From Halocaridina rubra (taxonomy: Eukaryota > Arthropoda > Malacostraca > Decapoda > Atyidae), in assembly GCA_037179515.1 (NCBI GenBank), contig JAXCGZ010003871.1, positions 86,176 through 150,175 on the forward strand: a DNA stretch of 64,000 bases, in the 5' to 3' direction. Position numbers and translations under genes: made by a program. This document shows positions 28,361 through 40,813 of this stretch, piece after piece (the first letter of the stretch is position 1; each line of letters begins with the position of its first letter). The notes beneath the pieces were generated by a model that saw only the letters and a program-made list of their open reading frames with translations, did no database searches and was not told where the DNA came from.

Positions 28361-30009
28361 TACATTCTTGGTAAATGCTGTAAGGAGAGCTGATTCACAC
28401 TGTAATTGTAAAAATAATTTAAGTTACAAAGCAATAATTTTGCTTAGTTTTTTAAGGATATTTTATACCTAGATGCCATTGAATATTCGATCACATACGA
28501 GTTCAATACTGTTTTCTATTGCATGAATATTTGATGGTAGAATTCGACAGTGCCTTCCTGTGGCGGAATAGTTTACAAGATCTAGGGTATATTTTAGCAT
28601 GTTTTTTATGGATAGTATTCATTAGTGGTCTGTTCAGATTTTCAATATGCTCATATCACAAAGAAAGTATTCTAAATGTAGAACTCAAATCAATATATTC
28701 TATTAGTCATTTCTTGAGGTGTTGCTGCCTCTGTGAGTAGACGCAATATGACCTGTTACATGTTTTCGCTCTGATTTTGTTTAGTTAGAAAATATTTATA
28801 CTCGCATGCATCAGTGATGATGGTCTGATCTTACTTCCTTTTCAGTACTGGTATGTCAGTACTTTTTGAAAGATTGGATTTCATAAGAAAATGGTGTAGG
28901 TATACTTGACCATGCATAATTTTATGCAGGTCTCTTATCACATGAAGTACTTTATGGCTCCTGTTTTTATTTAGAATATATTTATCTGATTTTTCTTATG
29001 CACAGGATTTAATCATGCTCATATTTTCTTTTTGAACTCTGCAAAACTCACCAAATATTAATCGCAAAATGAAGATAATATGCAGGTGTATTGTAGCAAA
29101 GCCAGCTTTCACTGAGTTTTGCTATTATTCTTTCTTCTAAACTTGAATGCCTCTTTGTGACGAGAGACAACTTTGTCTTTTATATCTATTCTGTAAAATA
29201 TTATAAGTAGCCAATGATTTTATCTGTACACATCATTGAAACTGGTGTTTATAAACATTACAGGTAATTTGTTGACTCTTGTAATTTGTTTGGCATCTTT
29301 GGGCTTATGTTTAATTGTTTTCCAACTTTAGCAGAATTGTATTTATTCTCACATTATTGCCAGAAGTTTAACAATGTCTCATCTTGCCAGAGATGTTACA
29401 TGTATTCTGTCTGCTCCAGTTTGGCATATTTCATATGGTAGTGTAAAATAAATGGATTTTGCATATGTATTCATTCTAAATAGGCTGAAAGTTTATTATA
29501 AAATTGCTTACTTCTCAATTTCAAGCATACTTAGGTTGAATATGCTGTAGAGCAAATTGCAAACTTTATGGTTAATAAATTAGAATTTGCTCTAAGACGT
29601 TATTGCCATCGATGACTTATTTGATATATTTGTCTTATTAGAGTTTGCCTCTTCCTCTTTGAGCTAGTTTAGTTTGAATATGTTGTATAAACAACAAGTA
29701 ACCGCATAGTAGCAGAGGAATTTTCTTCAAGACACGTTTGCCTCGGATGTCTTATTTGATATATTCGTCTAATTAGCTTGGCTCTTTCTCTTTAAGTCAG
29801 ATTAAACACTCTGGCTTCAGAGCTCAGATGAGAATTCAGTCTTCATCAAACATGCTCTGAACCTTTAATAGGGATTACTATTTAGCCTTGTCTTACAGCC
29901 TTCCGATATACATTAAAGTTACTTGAGTACTAAGAAGGAAATATTATTACGTATCGTAATCCACAATTAGCTGGTGTTTAGAACAAATCATATATATACT
30001 TGTGAGATA

Positions 30010-30136
30010 GTAAAGCTTGTTTTACGTCACAGACTCCCTTTTCTACCAAGGGCTAGGACGGTTGTTTTCTTGCGAAGGACTTGTTTTGGCAGATGTATTC
30101 GTTACCCTGAGTGCATGCCCTTGCTAACCTCAGACG
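30010..30136 (-). mobile_element. tRNA-derived SINE, 5'-truncated copy
   Basis: It is the same family as 5842-6047 but lacks the tRNA-like head, breaking off after cctcagac (plus strand). Perfect 9-bp repeats tgtgagata flank it (30001-30009 and 30137-30145), so the truncation occurred at insertion. Region 28361-30000 otherwise shows no supported feature. Confidence 0.82.
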
Positions 30137-30234
30137 TGTGAGATATTACACCAACCTAATTTGGAAGCTGCTACATGTCTTGTTCCTCGGATATGTTTGT
30201 AAGGATTGTATTTCTTTGACATAAATATCTGTTG

Positions 30235-30690
30235 ATCCCTAGTGAGTTTTGACATTATGCAATGTCAGGCTTTTCTTATCACCACATTGGAAAAAGTCTA
30301 ATTACAAATTCCTTGTCATCGTTTGCATACAAGAATATTCTGAAATCTGTTGGTCTTTGGCGCTGTTACCAGCCATTTTATGTAGCACTCTTGTGTCTTC
30401 TCTGTTTGGAGTGTAGATACAATAGCAAAGCTGTTGTTCATGTTTCTGATTCGATTGATCCATTCGGATTTGCAGTTTCAATTCATTTTTATGCGTTAGT
30501 CTTTTCCATTCAGTATAACATACTTCATGCGTCTTTACTCTGATTTTATTGTCAGGTTGAATTTGTAGTTATCATGCATGGCTTTATGGTCATCATCAGA
30601 TATTACTCTCCTTTGTGTTTTGTCTCTATGTCCAATGATACGCAGACTTGTTGCCATCATTTGAGTCATGTCTGTCACTCCTATCTGTTA
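30235..30690 (-). pseudogene. Decayed unidentified coding relic, two frames
   Basis: Reading the - strand from about 30690, 50 codons are open (TDMTQMMATSLRIIGHRDKT, QRRVISDDDHKAMHDNYKFN) to a TAA. A frame shift then restores about 78 open codons (VKTHEVCYTEWKRLTHKNEL, KLQIRMDQSNQKHEQQLCYC, PNREDTRVLHKMAGNSAKDQ). The strand is the same as that of the relic at 28201-28360. Both may be parts of one decayed element gene. I cannot name the protein. Confidence 0.4.
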
Positions 30691-30699
30691 AATACTGAG

Positions 30700-32229
30700 G
30701 TATAACTGTATTGTATCTGACTGATTATTGCAGTAATATTATTTACATTTCCATATAAGGTCATCTCTACTATGCTTTATTCATTACTTAGATGGTCTTT
30801 AAATAACACCCATGTCATGATTATACAAAAAGGCAGACTGCCATGGTATCTGTCATAATTAACCAATATGTTCACCACAGATAAATAGATAACCACTATA
30901 TTGTGATGAAGTGGTTACATCTAAATACCTTGACAACTACACAAATACTTAATAGAACAAGAATTGGTAGGCATTCAGAATTTATTTTGGATAATTGGAC
31001 TGCTATCCTCTTAGTATTGACATTTAAGAGTCTTGTTTGATTTACACCGTTAAAAATCTTTGATTTACTCTGTGTGATGGGAACTTACCCTTAAAAATTT
31101 CTCTCATAATCATTTTAGATTTTTTTATTTTCAAAGAAATTTTATATGGATGTATTGGCAGAGAAAACAACAAAATGATTATACCAGTTTAGGTATGTTT
31201 TCTTTCTCGGCAAAGATAATGTTACCCAAGAATATTTAATTACTTATTGCATATTTAAAGATTGGTTTAGAATCTTCATGCACTAGGTTTTGTCCCTCAG
31301 TGGTTTTGTAGTGTTTGCAGTTTTTGGATTAGGTCTTCCTGTGTTTTTAACTGCTGTTCGTTCTTTCATATACTTTTAATTCATATCCATGGTTCAGGGT
31401 ACATATAACTAATTATACATGGTTAATTAGCATTATTCGGTTTATGCATATGTTAGGGGAAACTTAAATTTCCTTATTTCGGCAAAAAAGCTTGGCATTA
31501 CATTTGCAACCGTTAATCTTATGGTAAGGAATCTTAAAAGTTAATATTAAATAGAGGCTGTTCACATACTCCTTAGTCAAACGGCGTTTGTAGGTGTGAA
31601 GGTAACGTTAGTCCGACTTGGCAGCTTGAAAGTTTGGGGATGTAGACCTGAGCTGTCAGGATTGTTCTACCTACAGAGTACAACCCGCGGGTTCTCAGTT
31701 GCCTTAGCATATTGTAAAACCTCATAGCGAGAGGAGAGAAAGAACATGGGGATTGACCACCAGTACTGCCCCCTGGGGGATTGTTGAGCCATTTGTAAAT
31801 TAATTCCTTTAGAAACATTGACTTTGGTCCATGAAGGTTAAGTGTGAATAAAACAACGATGCTTAGTAATCAGTATTTGCTTCTTAATTATGTAAAGAGA
31901 GTTACTAGTCAGCCTTCTTTGACATGGGCTGGACATATATTTGCTGTTCCTGAGATACTTTTTTTTTTTTTTTTAGTAGAGTTACTCATGCAAGTATTGA
32001 TACAGCCTGAATAATGGTCTGTTGCATCTTGGATTTGCTATACTGTATTCAACTTCATATTTTTATATTATAGTTTTATTAGATGTATTGTTTTGTAAAT
32101 AAACCATTTAAAACAAAAAGAAACAAAAGATCCACGATGATGAGTCAAATTCGTCCTCTTGAGTAGGAAGTGGCATGATGCCCTCCAATGACTACCCCAA
32201 TAATGGGAGAGGACAAATGACTGAGTGGT

Positions 32230-32260
<31 letters not shown>

Positions 32261-32684
32261 CCAGAAAAATAATGATAGTTTAATATATAGCATTTTCTAT
32301 CTTTTACTTATATCTCATTCTGGTACTCCATTATCCCTTTTCAACTCCTTTTCTCTCCTTTTTGACAACACATTTGGTAACAATTCATTATTTGTAAATG
32401 ATATTTCATGAATATCGAGTTCACATGCAAGACATACTCTGAGGTGTAGGAGATTGAAATGACAGACACTTTAGTTCACATTCCTCTTGTTGCAATTAAG
32501 ATAAAGTATAGGGCATGGTATGGTACACTGGTAAACCCAGTTTGTATATACTTTAATATTAATGTAGCAAAGGGAAAAAATGAGCTATTGTGTAAGCCAT
32601 GTGAAGGAAGTATTCTACACTTTTTAGTACAAGTGAATGTAGTTGGAAATTCTTCATTTTGCTGAAATATTACCAACTATAACA
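30700..32684. other. No gene seen
   Basis: AT-rich interior of the inverted-repeat segment. The open frame at 31573-31818 (-) lies in a locally GC-richer patch but shows no recognisable domain. Short poly-T runs occur at 31961-31974 and 32233-32259. Confidence 0.5.
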
Positions 32685-33290
32685 GATGTCAAGAGAATTA
32701 ACATAAGCTACCATAGATACTACTAATACATCAGAATTAAAATCCATAAGATATATATTCTGTTATGCACCTATTGTGGAAGCAGTATTAGTTGATATAA
32801 TAAAAAAAATCTACGTCCATAACATCAAGTAAATCGTAGTTTTTAACATTTTGTATGCATCAGTTTTTCGTTCAGTTTTACAACTTACAAGATCTTCTCT
32901 CTTATAGTTTCTTTTTTTTCATGAATGTGTCTGAGACTTACAAAAAATCAGACTGCCATAAATTCAAAACTTTTCTTATTAACATCAGATTGAGCAATCT
33001 CTCTAAAGAACTTGTCTACCTCAACATAGTCAATTTTCATTATGTTGATTACAATTGGCTCATAATCAAGTTAGTGATTTTATATACTTGGCTATGAAGA
33101 TATACATGCTATTTCAGTACTTAGTACTTGACTCAATAACCATTTTTGGGTGAAAGAAAGGACCATGTGCACTCTCCTTACTCTGTGCCAGGTCTGGTTT
33201 CCTAGAGGGAGAGAACACTAAGTCCAGCAGCAGGCACTCCCTTGCTGCTCCCCATCTCATGCCTACTCAGGAGGCATGGCCATAGGATGA
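32685..33290 (-). repeat. Right arm of the roughly 600-bp inverted repeat
   Basis: It is the reverse complement of 25440-26045, best conserved at its outer end (33115-33290, about 90% by eye). The outer boundary is ggcatggccatagg. Distance between arms is about 6.6 kb; outer span is 7.85 kb. Confidence 0.8.
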
Positions 33291-33385
33291 AAATATATTT
33301 GTAATTATTTTGACAAATAAAACGTGTGTATTTATGGTAATATTTTTATTTTCCATTGAAAGAGTGTCTGGTTCAATTACAATTC

Positions 33386-34020
33386 TACCCCAGGTAACTA
33401 TGTAGTCTAAACACATCTCGTTGCTCTCGTCTATGTTGAGCTATATATACATTCTCTCTCTCTCTCTCTCGTGGGAATAATAAATTATATATGTAAAGCT
33501 CTATCACGTAAAAGACTGGAGCTATGAACTGTGTAGATAATGTACTGGTCTTATCTGGCACCCCAGGTAAATATGTAGTCTTACATATTTCATAAGTTTT
33601 TCTTTTATACGCTGGAGCTTTACATATATACTCTACTATACCCTCTCAGAGAGATGGAATAATGTGTGTATGTAAGGTTCTCTGATATGTAAAGAATGAG
33701 AGCCATGAACATATCAGAGACCCTTAAATACATGGATTTTTCCTTCTCTCTAAGAGAGTATAGTTGAGTATATATATGTAAAGCTCCAGGCTTTAAGAGA
33801 CAAGATTAATGATATGTTTAGAGTACATATTTACCTGGGGTGCCATATAAGTAAAGTACATTACCTACACACTTCTTTGCTTCTATCTTTTACGTGATGG
33901 AGCTTTACATATATACTTTATTATTCCCACTCGAGAGAGAGAGAATGTATATATAGCTCAACACCTAATAGACGAGAAGTACAAGGTGTGTTTAGACTAG
34001 ATAGTTATCTGGGGTGCCAG
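33386..34020. repeat. Large imperfect palindrome, about 635 bp
   Basis: Two arms of about 315 bp meet near 33700 in tctgatatgt...acatatcaga. Outer blocks pair: accccaggtaactatgtagtctaaacac with its inverse at 33990-34018, gtgggaataataaa with tttattattcccac, and gtaaagctctatcacgtaaa with tttacgtgatggagctttac. Inside each arm the phrase ggcaccccaggtaaatatgt recurs at a spacing near 170 bp, so each arm is itself a degenerate repeat. It could be a foldback element or an inverted tandem duplication. Confidence 0.85.
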
Positions 34021-35280
34021 TTTACTATGTAATCTCTACACATTCCCAAGCCTCTACTCTTTAGACATCGAAGCTTAGCCTATTAGTATACTCTATTCCC
34101 TCACAGAGAGGGAATGGTGTATTTGCGCAAACCTCCAATAACTAAATGATAAAGGCTTTTAAATGTGTAGATGCTATATAGTAACCTGGGTTGATATAAC
34201 TAAAACTACAATTCTTCTGTATAGTCATGCAAAAATTATCTGTGCTCAAGAAATGCAAGTAACTTGCTCTATTTAAACAACTATTCATTGTGGAATACTG
34301 TAGGTTACTGAAGAGTAAGGGTCTTAAGCAATGTTTAGGGGAAAATATTCTCATCTATATATAAAAATACGAGGAAGTATAATTTATTTTCTTTCCTCTA
34401 CCTGAGTGCTCACCATGGGTCACTGCATCCTACCTTGGTAAAAAGAATTCCAAATCAAACAGCAGCAGTCAGGGTAAATGCTTCCATTCTATCAATATTA
34501 GTATTCATACAAGTTCCATATAATATTCACAATATAAAGTGAAACAGACATTCACTCTTGATTGGTTCAGTTTGTGTAGGAACTTCTTGTTCTTCCTTTT
34601 GCTAATACACTGATGTATGGTGGTCACTCAGGAAAAAAAAAATACTAAAAAATTACCAAAGATTATTTTTGCAACAACCAAAGAAGTAATTACATAAAGA
34701 AAAAAACATACACAAATTTTATCCTTACATGAATTAATGTTCAAGTCGCCTTCCTTTAAGAATTGAGACTCATAAACAGCATTTCATTAAATCAGTGAAA
34801 AGCCAGAGACCACACTTGAAACCGCCCTCAAAAAAGTAAAACATCACTAGAGACAAAAGTGGAAATTATAAAATATAGTAAATAATAAATTAATGAGCTT
34901 AAAACTGGCCATGGGCTCCCTATTGCAAGTGTGCTAGTGTAAGTATCAAGTGCATAAAAATAATTTGTTTCTCAAGTTCTCAGATACTAGAGTATTAAAT
35001 TTTTAACTTTCAAAAATATATTACGGTGGAAGCAACACATATATAAACTTGGCCACTATATTCTTTGTAATAAAATATCTAGCAATATCTATATTTTTCC
35101 TCATTACTAACTACCCACCAGTCTGCTAATGTATTAAATTATCTGACCTAATTAGGTAATTTTATGTTATTACTGTCAAGTTCCAAGACAGGCAATTATG
35201 CCTTTATTAAAATCTGAACAAGTGCTGATGTTAGCTCCACCACAGACATCACCTATCAATTGGTGTAGTCATCACCGAGT
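34021..35280. other. No gene seen
   Basis: A further degenerate copy of the palindrome motif (agtaacctgggttgatat) occurs near 34181. The rest is AT-rich and featureless to my reading. Confidence 0.5.
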
Positions 35281-35396
35281 TCCGGTTTTACGTCACGGAT
35301 TCCCTTTTCAACCAAGAGCTAGGATGGTTGACTTGTTTTGACAGATGTAATCGTTATCCTGAGTGCATGCCCTTGCTAACCTCAGACCGTGATGGG
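35281..35396 (-). mobile_element. tRNA-derived SINE, truncated and internally deleted
   Basis: The sequence from ccggttttacgtcacggatt to ctcagaccgtgatggg matches the SINE body. It lacks the tRNA-like head and about 15 bp in the middle (ccttcttgcgaagg). Confidence 0.8.
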
Positions 35397-35435
35397 TGTA
35401 GAGTTTTCATCGAGTACCACTGTCCTCTCATTTTT

Positions 35436-35714
35436 ATCCCAAAATGGCTTTGACAAGGTAAATTTGTATGAGCTACATTGGGGAGGTAGTTTGAAACTTC
35501 GTAAGAAAACTTCTATGCAGAATGTAAGCAAGTGCTTTTTTTTTGGTAATAGCTGATGATTGGAATACGCTAAGTGAGGAAGTAGCTAATGCTAACTGCT
35601 TTCAGAGTTTTAAGGATAAATATGATAAGTATCATTAAGTATACAAATGGAACCAACAAGGGATGGTAGTTACGAACACAAATCTCTTTCCCGTAAGCAC
35701 AATCAGGTAATCAC
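35436..35714 (+). mobile_element. CR1-like LINE, 3'-terminal fragment
   Basis: It reads NGFDKVNLYELHWGGSLKLR, KKTSMQNVSKCFF, then after a frame break DDWNTLSEEVANANCFQSFK and DKYDKYH followed by a stop. The 3' end is tttcccgtaagcacaatcag. Same subfamily as 20770-21320. Confidence 0.8.
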
Positions 35715-36487
35715 AGGGCCTCATGGGGGAAGCCAATAGCGAAGGGTGTTGTTCCTCAATGAGGTCAACTTTATAAACAAAAACATGTGAATGCAAAAAA
35801 GTACACATTATTCATTATGTTACAGTTGAGATTAGAGTTCTGTGAGAGATTAATTAACTTCATCCCCATCTTACTCTTTAGAGCTTTAAGGAAATAACTG
35901 AGGAACATTTTTGCGTATATTCTAAAAAATCGGCGTAAATATGAAGTTAATCCCCATACATTAATTATAAACAATAATAAGGACTGCTAAAAAAAAGTTA
36001 TCAAAAGACAGTGAATCAGCTAATAGCAGCAGAAGAAACAAAAATTCTGAACCTTTTTTACCCTAAATTAAGCAATTTACCCCATTTTGGATATTTTAAC
36101 TGTATTCTTTCTCCCAGCTTTAGAGCAATCATTTAACTATCAGATTTATTATAGAAAGGGTGTTCATGTAGAAGCAAGAGCAACGAAGGCAAAATATTAA
36201 TGAATTGCATTCAGTATAATTATTATCTACTATTTTCATGGGTAAAAAAATATGAATCTATGAATATAAGTCTTGGCTCCCTCCTAGCTCCAAATGTGGT
36301 ATAACTTCACTCCTCAAAAGCCATTTAGGGATAGGGAGAGGATAATTGCATTAATCATGTGTTAGTTTCAGTCTTCGCAAAATTTAGTAAGGAAATCTTT
36401 ATATATGGAGAATATACTTGAATAAATTCAACCTCTTAAGAATTTTTTTTTTTTTAAAATCAATTTAATGATGAATGTATGAGATAA

Positions 36488-36665
36488 ATGTCACGGACTC
36501 CCTTATCCAATTAAAGCTAGAACGGCGCCTTCTTTTGAAAGACGTTGTTTATGTTAGTGCAACAATTACCCTGAGTGAATGCCCTTTCTAACCTTAGACT
36601 GTGGTGAGTTTCGAACCCACGACCTGATGAATCAAAATTACGCATACTACCAACCCAACCACGTC
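36488..36665 (-). mobile_element. tRNA-derived SINE, diverged copy with tRNA-like head
   Basis: It is related to the SINE at 5842 but clearly older. On the - strand a B box GGTTCGAAACT is present, and the head starts near AGCCGACGTGG. Nothing is supported in 35715-36487. Confidence 0.7.
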
Positions 36666-36691
36666 GGCTAACATAGCCATCTTCAAATATA

Positions 36692-36905
36692 TGCCTAGCC
36701 TGCTGGCTAGTACAGTGGTAACGCGCTGGCTTCGCGTTCACGAGGTCGAAAGATCGGTTCCCGTCCAAGACCGAGAGTTTAAGCTGTTTACTGACAGGAA
36801 CTTCTGTGGTTGGACACCACAGTGGGGGGTTGGGGCTTGCCCTGGCTGACGAATACCCATTGTATTGAAATGGAAATAAAGTTTGTTTGTTTGTTTTGTT
36901 TGTAT
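36692..36905 (+). mobile_element. Second SINE family, + strand, (GTTT)n tail
   Basis: A perfect A box TAGTACAGTGG lies at 36708-36718, with a B-box-like GGTTCCCGTCC 38 bp downstream (36756-36766). A body of about 110 bp follows, then a gtttgtttgtttgttttg tail. The body shares nothing obvious with the other SINE family. It lies next to, and in the opposite orientation from, the older SINE at 36488. Confidence 0.75.
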
Positions 36906-37720
36906 GTTTTATTAAATTTACAGAAAAGTTCTACACTGATGGTGAACAACCAACAATTTTTTCAAGAGACGAGCAGTCATTGTAGTGCCAACAGAAGAAT
37001 GCTTCTTGACTCTTGATTGGAATGACATTTGTACAAAGTCTTCTCAAGAAATCCACTTGACATCATCTGGAAAACATGACGAACTAATTGATCTTAATAT
37101 TCAATAAACTTTTTAATATAAAAAAAATGTAAGAATTAAAATATAATTTAGTAGGAAAATCTAAATAACATAAAAGATACACTTCGTACGTAAATTTCGG
37201 CAAGCTGGCATATTCTATCATTTCGTAATCTGTTATTTTTTCCATATCAGTATATTATACCACCAGTTCATCCTCACTCCTTCTTTTAGTGGTCCTGTGG
37301 CAAGAAAAAAATATTCAGTGCATAGGATTTGTCAGCCCATCCTTCCTCTCTTGACCCTTTTTACCATATATTCAATGAAATAGAGTATGAAGGTACAGAA
37401 TCTTTTAGATATATTTTTGCAGTTTAAACTGTTAGCTCTTCACCCCAGTAAGCAAGAACAATATCATGAGTTTTTCAATCCAAGGCCAACCAACGCAGAA
37501 GAGGAACTGAAAAAGAGGCCGAACTGCAACAACCAACATACGACCCTGACGAGGTACAAGAGACTGGGAAAGGCTTCATTTGTTTGGACAATTATTTCAT
37601 CTCTCTAAACATACAAAACACCAGTTTTTACTACATTGAGAAATGACTCTCCAGTGGTCCTTTCTTGAAGACTCCTAACCGGACACATTGAGAGTATTCC
37701 ACGACCTAAGTACAAATACA
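36906..37720. other. No gene seen
   Basis: AT-rich. The open frame at 37387-37608 (+) shows no recognisable domain. Confidence 0.45.
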
Positions 37721-37724
37721 TACA

Positions 37725-40365
37725 TTAGTCATGCTCCACACCTGCTATTCAAGTCTACACACTGAAGGTTCACTTTCAGCAACTCATGCTGAAGTAGGAC
37801 CCATTTTACCTTTACATCACTTGCTAACAAGAAACACCACATCCATACTTGGCTCTACTCACATGCTCCCAACACCTTCCTTCAACATCATCCCCTATTC
37901 CTTGCACACCATCCTGCAATATGCCCATTATTTCACCACCAAAAATTGGAAAAGATCACATTGGCAGTGGTGTTGGTCGATTAATCACCCTAAAACTGAT
38001 ATATATTTACTTCATGGACACAAGTGCACGCACATAATCCCTCCTCCTCCCTCATAACACTACCACAGAAATACAAACAATTAAAGTCTGCACTGGCAAC
38101 ACATCATTCATAACAATCAAAAATACAGATCCCCTCTCAAACATCCCCCACAATGCATAACTACACCCTAATATTACAATGTATCAGAAATACTCAAAAC
38201 AATATACTGGGTACTGACTTCAGAGCCAAGACGGCTGCTTGGTTTGTTGACAACAGTGACATTTACAGAGGGCTGTTAATACAAAACCAAACTATAAAAC
38301 TTATCATTCCATATTACATTTAATATTCACTAATACATTCCCCAACAAGTCAACTTCCTATTATCATTTCCAGATATCAACTTCTGTCCATCGAAACTCA
38401 CCCCAATGACATGATGGAAGGTGGTCAAAATACTAGGCTGTAGCCACCTCCTTGTCATCATCATCAAAAAAAGAATTACCTCAGTGGGCCACAGACACAC
38501 ACACACCAACTGGGGAGCTTTCAATAATGAAACAGAACAACAATTTGAAAATCTAAATAGTACTCCCATCACAATCATTATCAATACTGCACACTCTTTT
38601 GATGCAAAAACAGACAATAATAATTACCTGCAAATGCTTGACCACAAAACAAACATCAGCAAACTCTTAAAAAAGTCTACACTTCATTAAGAAATCCAAC
38701 GGTAATACAACCAAATCACAAGCTGAGAGCACTTCTAACATGACAACAGAAATATCATCAGATTACAGAAAATTCCCTACAAACCAACTCTAGTCCTTTC
38801 ACCATCAGGCAAAGCATATCCTCAACAATTTCATGCACTCATCTGCCTGTGGCCCTGACAAAAAAAAATCAACATACAACTACACACCTGGGACCACATA
38901 ATATACAAGCGCTCATTACCAGCCAAACTACAGCAACTCACACAACACAATGCTGATATATGATGTCATTATCACAAACCTAAAATCCGTCAAAAATCAC
39001 ACAACCCTCTTAACATCATCCCAATATACTACTTTATGCTCCCTCTAGTCACCGAATGACTAAAACTGCAACAAATAACACCTCACATTCCCTTAGCCCC
39101 ATCACAACATGGCTTCAGAGCATTCCATCCTACATAACACCTTTCTTGCAGACCTGACACAAAGAAATTTTGATGGAAACAATTCAGCTCGGCCACACAA
39201 TAAGACAGTACTCGTGACATTAGACCAAAGTAAATCCCTGCCATAAACTAACAGATAAAATTTTTAATACAAACAGGCAGGTCAACTACCTTACAGCCAG
39301 GTGTGCTCACATATCTCAAGAATCTACCCACTGCACACTCGCCCAGAGTAAACATAGCTTTCTACGCAGAGGACGTAACACCCACAAGGACACAACAAAC
39401 CCCAAACAACTGCAGACCTCCTCCAGCCTTACCTCAACACACTACATCCATGGTTCACCTCAAACAGCATTAGATTAGCCGAAGCCAAAACCAAGTTCCT
39501 CTCCTCACTAACTGGGCAGTGGAACATTGTCACATTCCACACCTCACAATAAACAACATCCTTAATGCACACATCTAAAATCCTTGGTATAACATATGAT
39601 ACATCAGTGTCATTTTAACATATCGCAAACATCAAAAACAAACTGACAGCAAGACTTAATGCCCTCAGATCACTTCCCCTTATAGTATTTCGACACTCTA
39701 CAACCGTATACAAACCATACATGCGCTCCATGATGGAATAGGCAAGCCCTGCTTGGGCATCTAACTTCTCTAAATCCCACTTCAACACCTTACAGAACAA
39801 AGCACTAAAATATAATAGAGGCTGCACAGCTACAACACTTACACCAAGAAATCAAAGTCCTGAAAGTCAAAGATCATCTGGATATGAGAGGTACACATAT
39901 ACTTGCTGCAGCTACCACAAACCATTCCTCCCACTAGATTACATGGTAGAACACACACACATACACACACCAAGGAATATTAAACAACACCTAGAATGTA
40001 ATATCACATACCAATTCTGCCATCTTTTTTTTTTACACCCCCCGACCACCCAATACATATTCATACCCAGTTCACAAAAGACAGCTGCATACACAACTCA
40101 AAACATACATCCTTTAAAACCTTCCCATCTATGTGAAGACCGAGTCCACATGGCCAAGCTGCAATGTGGGCACCACCCAACCCTTCTGAGCTATCAGAAC
40201 CTGGACAAGTCCATCAATGATGCTTGTCCAAGTTGTAGCACATCACTGCATACAATCAAACAAATTCCGGAGGCTGCGGTGCTTACAATCACTCCCAGAA
40301 AGCAAAGCCAGGGATCAGCAGAGTTTTCAGCCGCCAGGCAACTTTAAGGGAAGAAGAAGAGCGAC
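37725..40365 (+). mobile_element. Decayed non-LTR retrotransposon, I/Jockey-like
   Basis: A long C-rich, A-rich strand with many stops and frameshifts still reads as a LINE ORF. Near 39570-39815 it gives ILGITYDTSVSF, IKNKLTARLNALRSL and ASPAWASNFSKSHFNTLQNK, the segment after the reverse-transcriptase palm. Near 40140-40260 it gives RVHMAKLQCGHHPTLLSYQN and then CPSC, matching the zinc-finger-like region after the RT domain in I/Jockey-type elements. An ACGPDKKK block near 38850 fits the start of the RT domain. The endonuclease part (37.7-38.5 kb) is too worn to assign with certainty. The element ends shortly before an (AT)n tract. Confidence 0.7.
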
Positions 40366-40366
40366 A

Positions 40367-40471
<105 letters not shown>

Positions 40472-40813
40472 CCTTGCAAGCTCTCTGGGAAAGCTAAGGA
40501 TTAGGGACTCGTTGCTTTTGATCAGGCAATTTAGGGAACAACAGTAATAACAACAAACATTCCCACCAATAAATCTGAACTTCCACATCTACAAAATTAA
40601 GTAATGTAAACGCATTTTCAAATTTTGTACAAAGTATCAGTTACTCTTTCCTCAGCTTTGTAACTTCCACAACAATACACAGAAAGGGAAACAGATTCAA
40701 ATTATTCAATGTAACAATTACCTAGAATATGAAAAGAATGATAATTTTGTTGCAACGTAGTGTTCAGAATAGCTTATAATTAAAATTTTGACTTTATAAC
40801 ATCTAGAACATAC

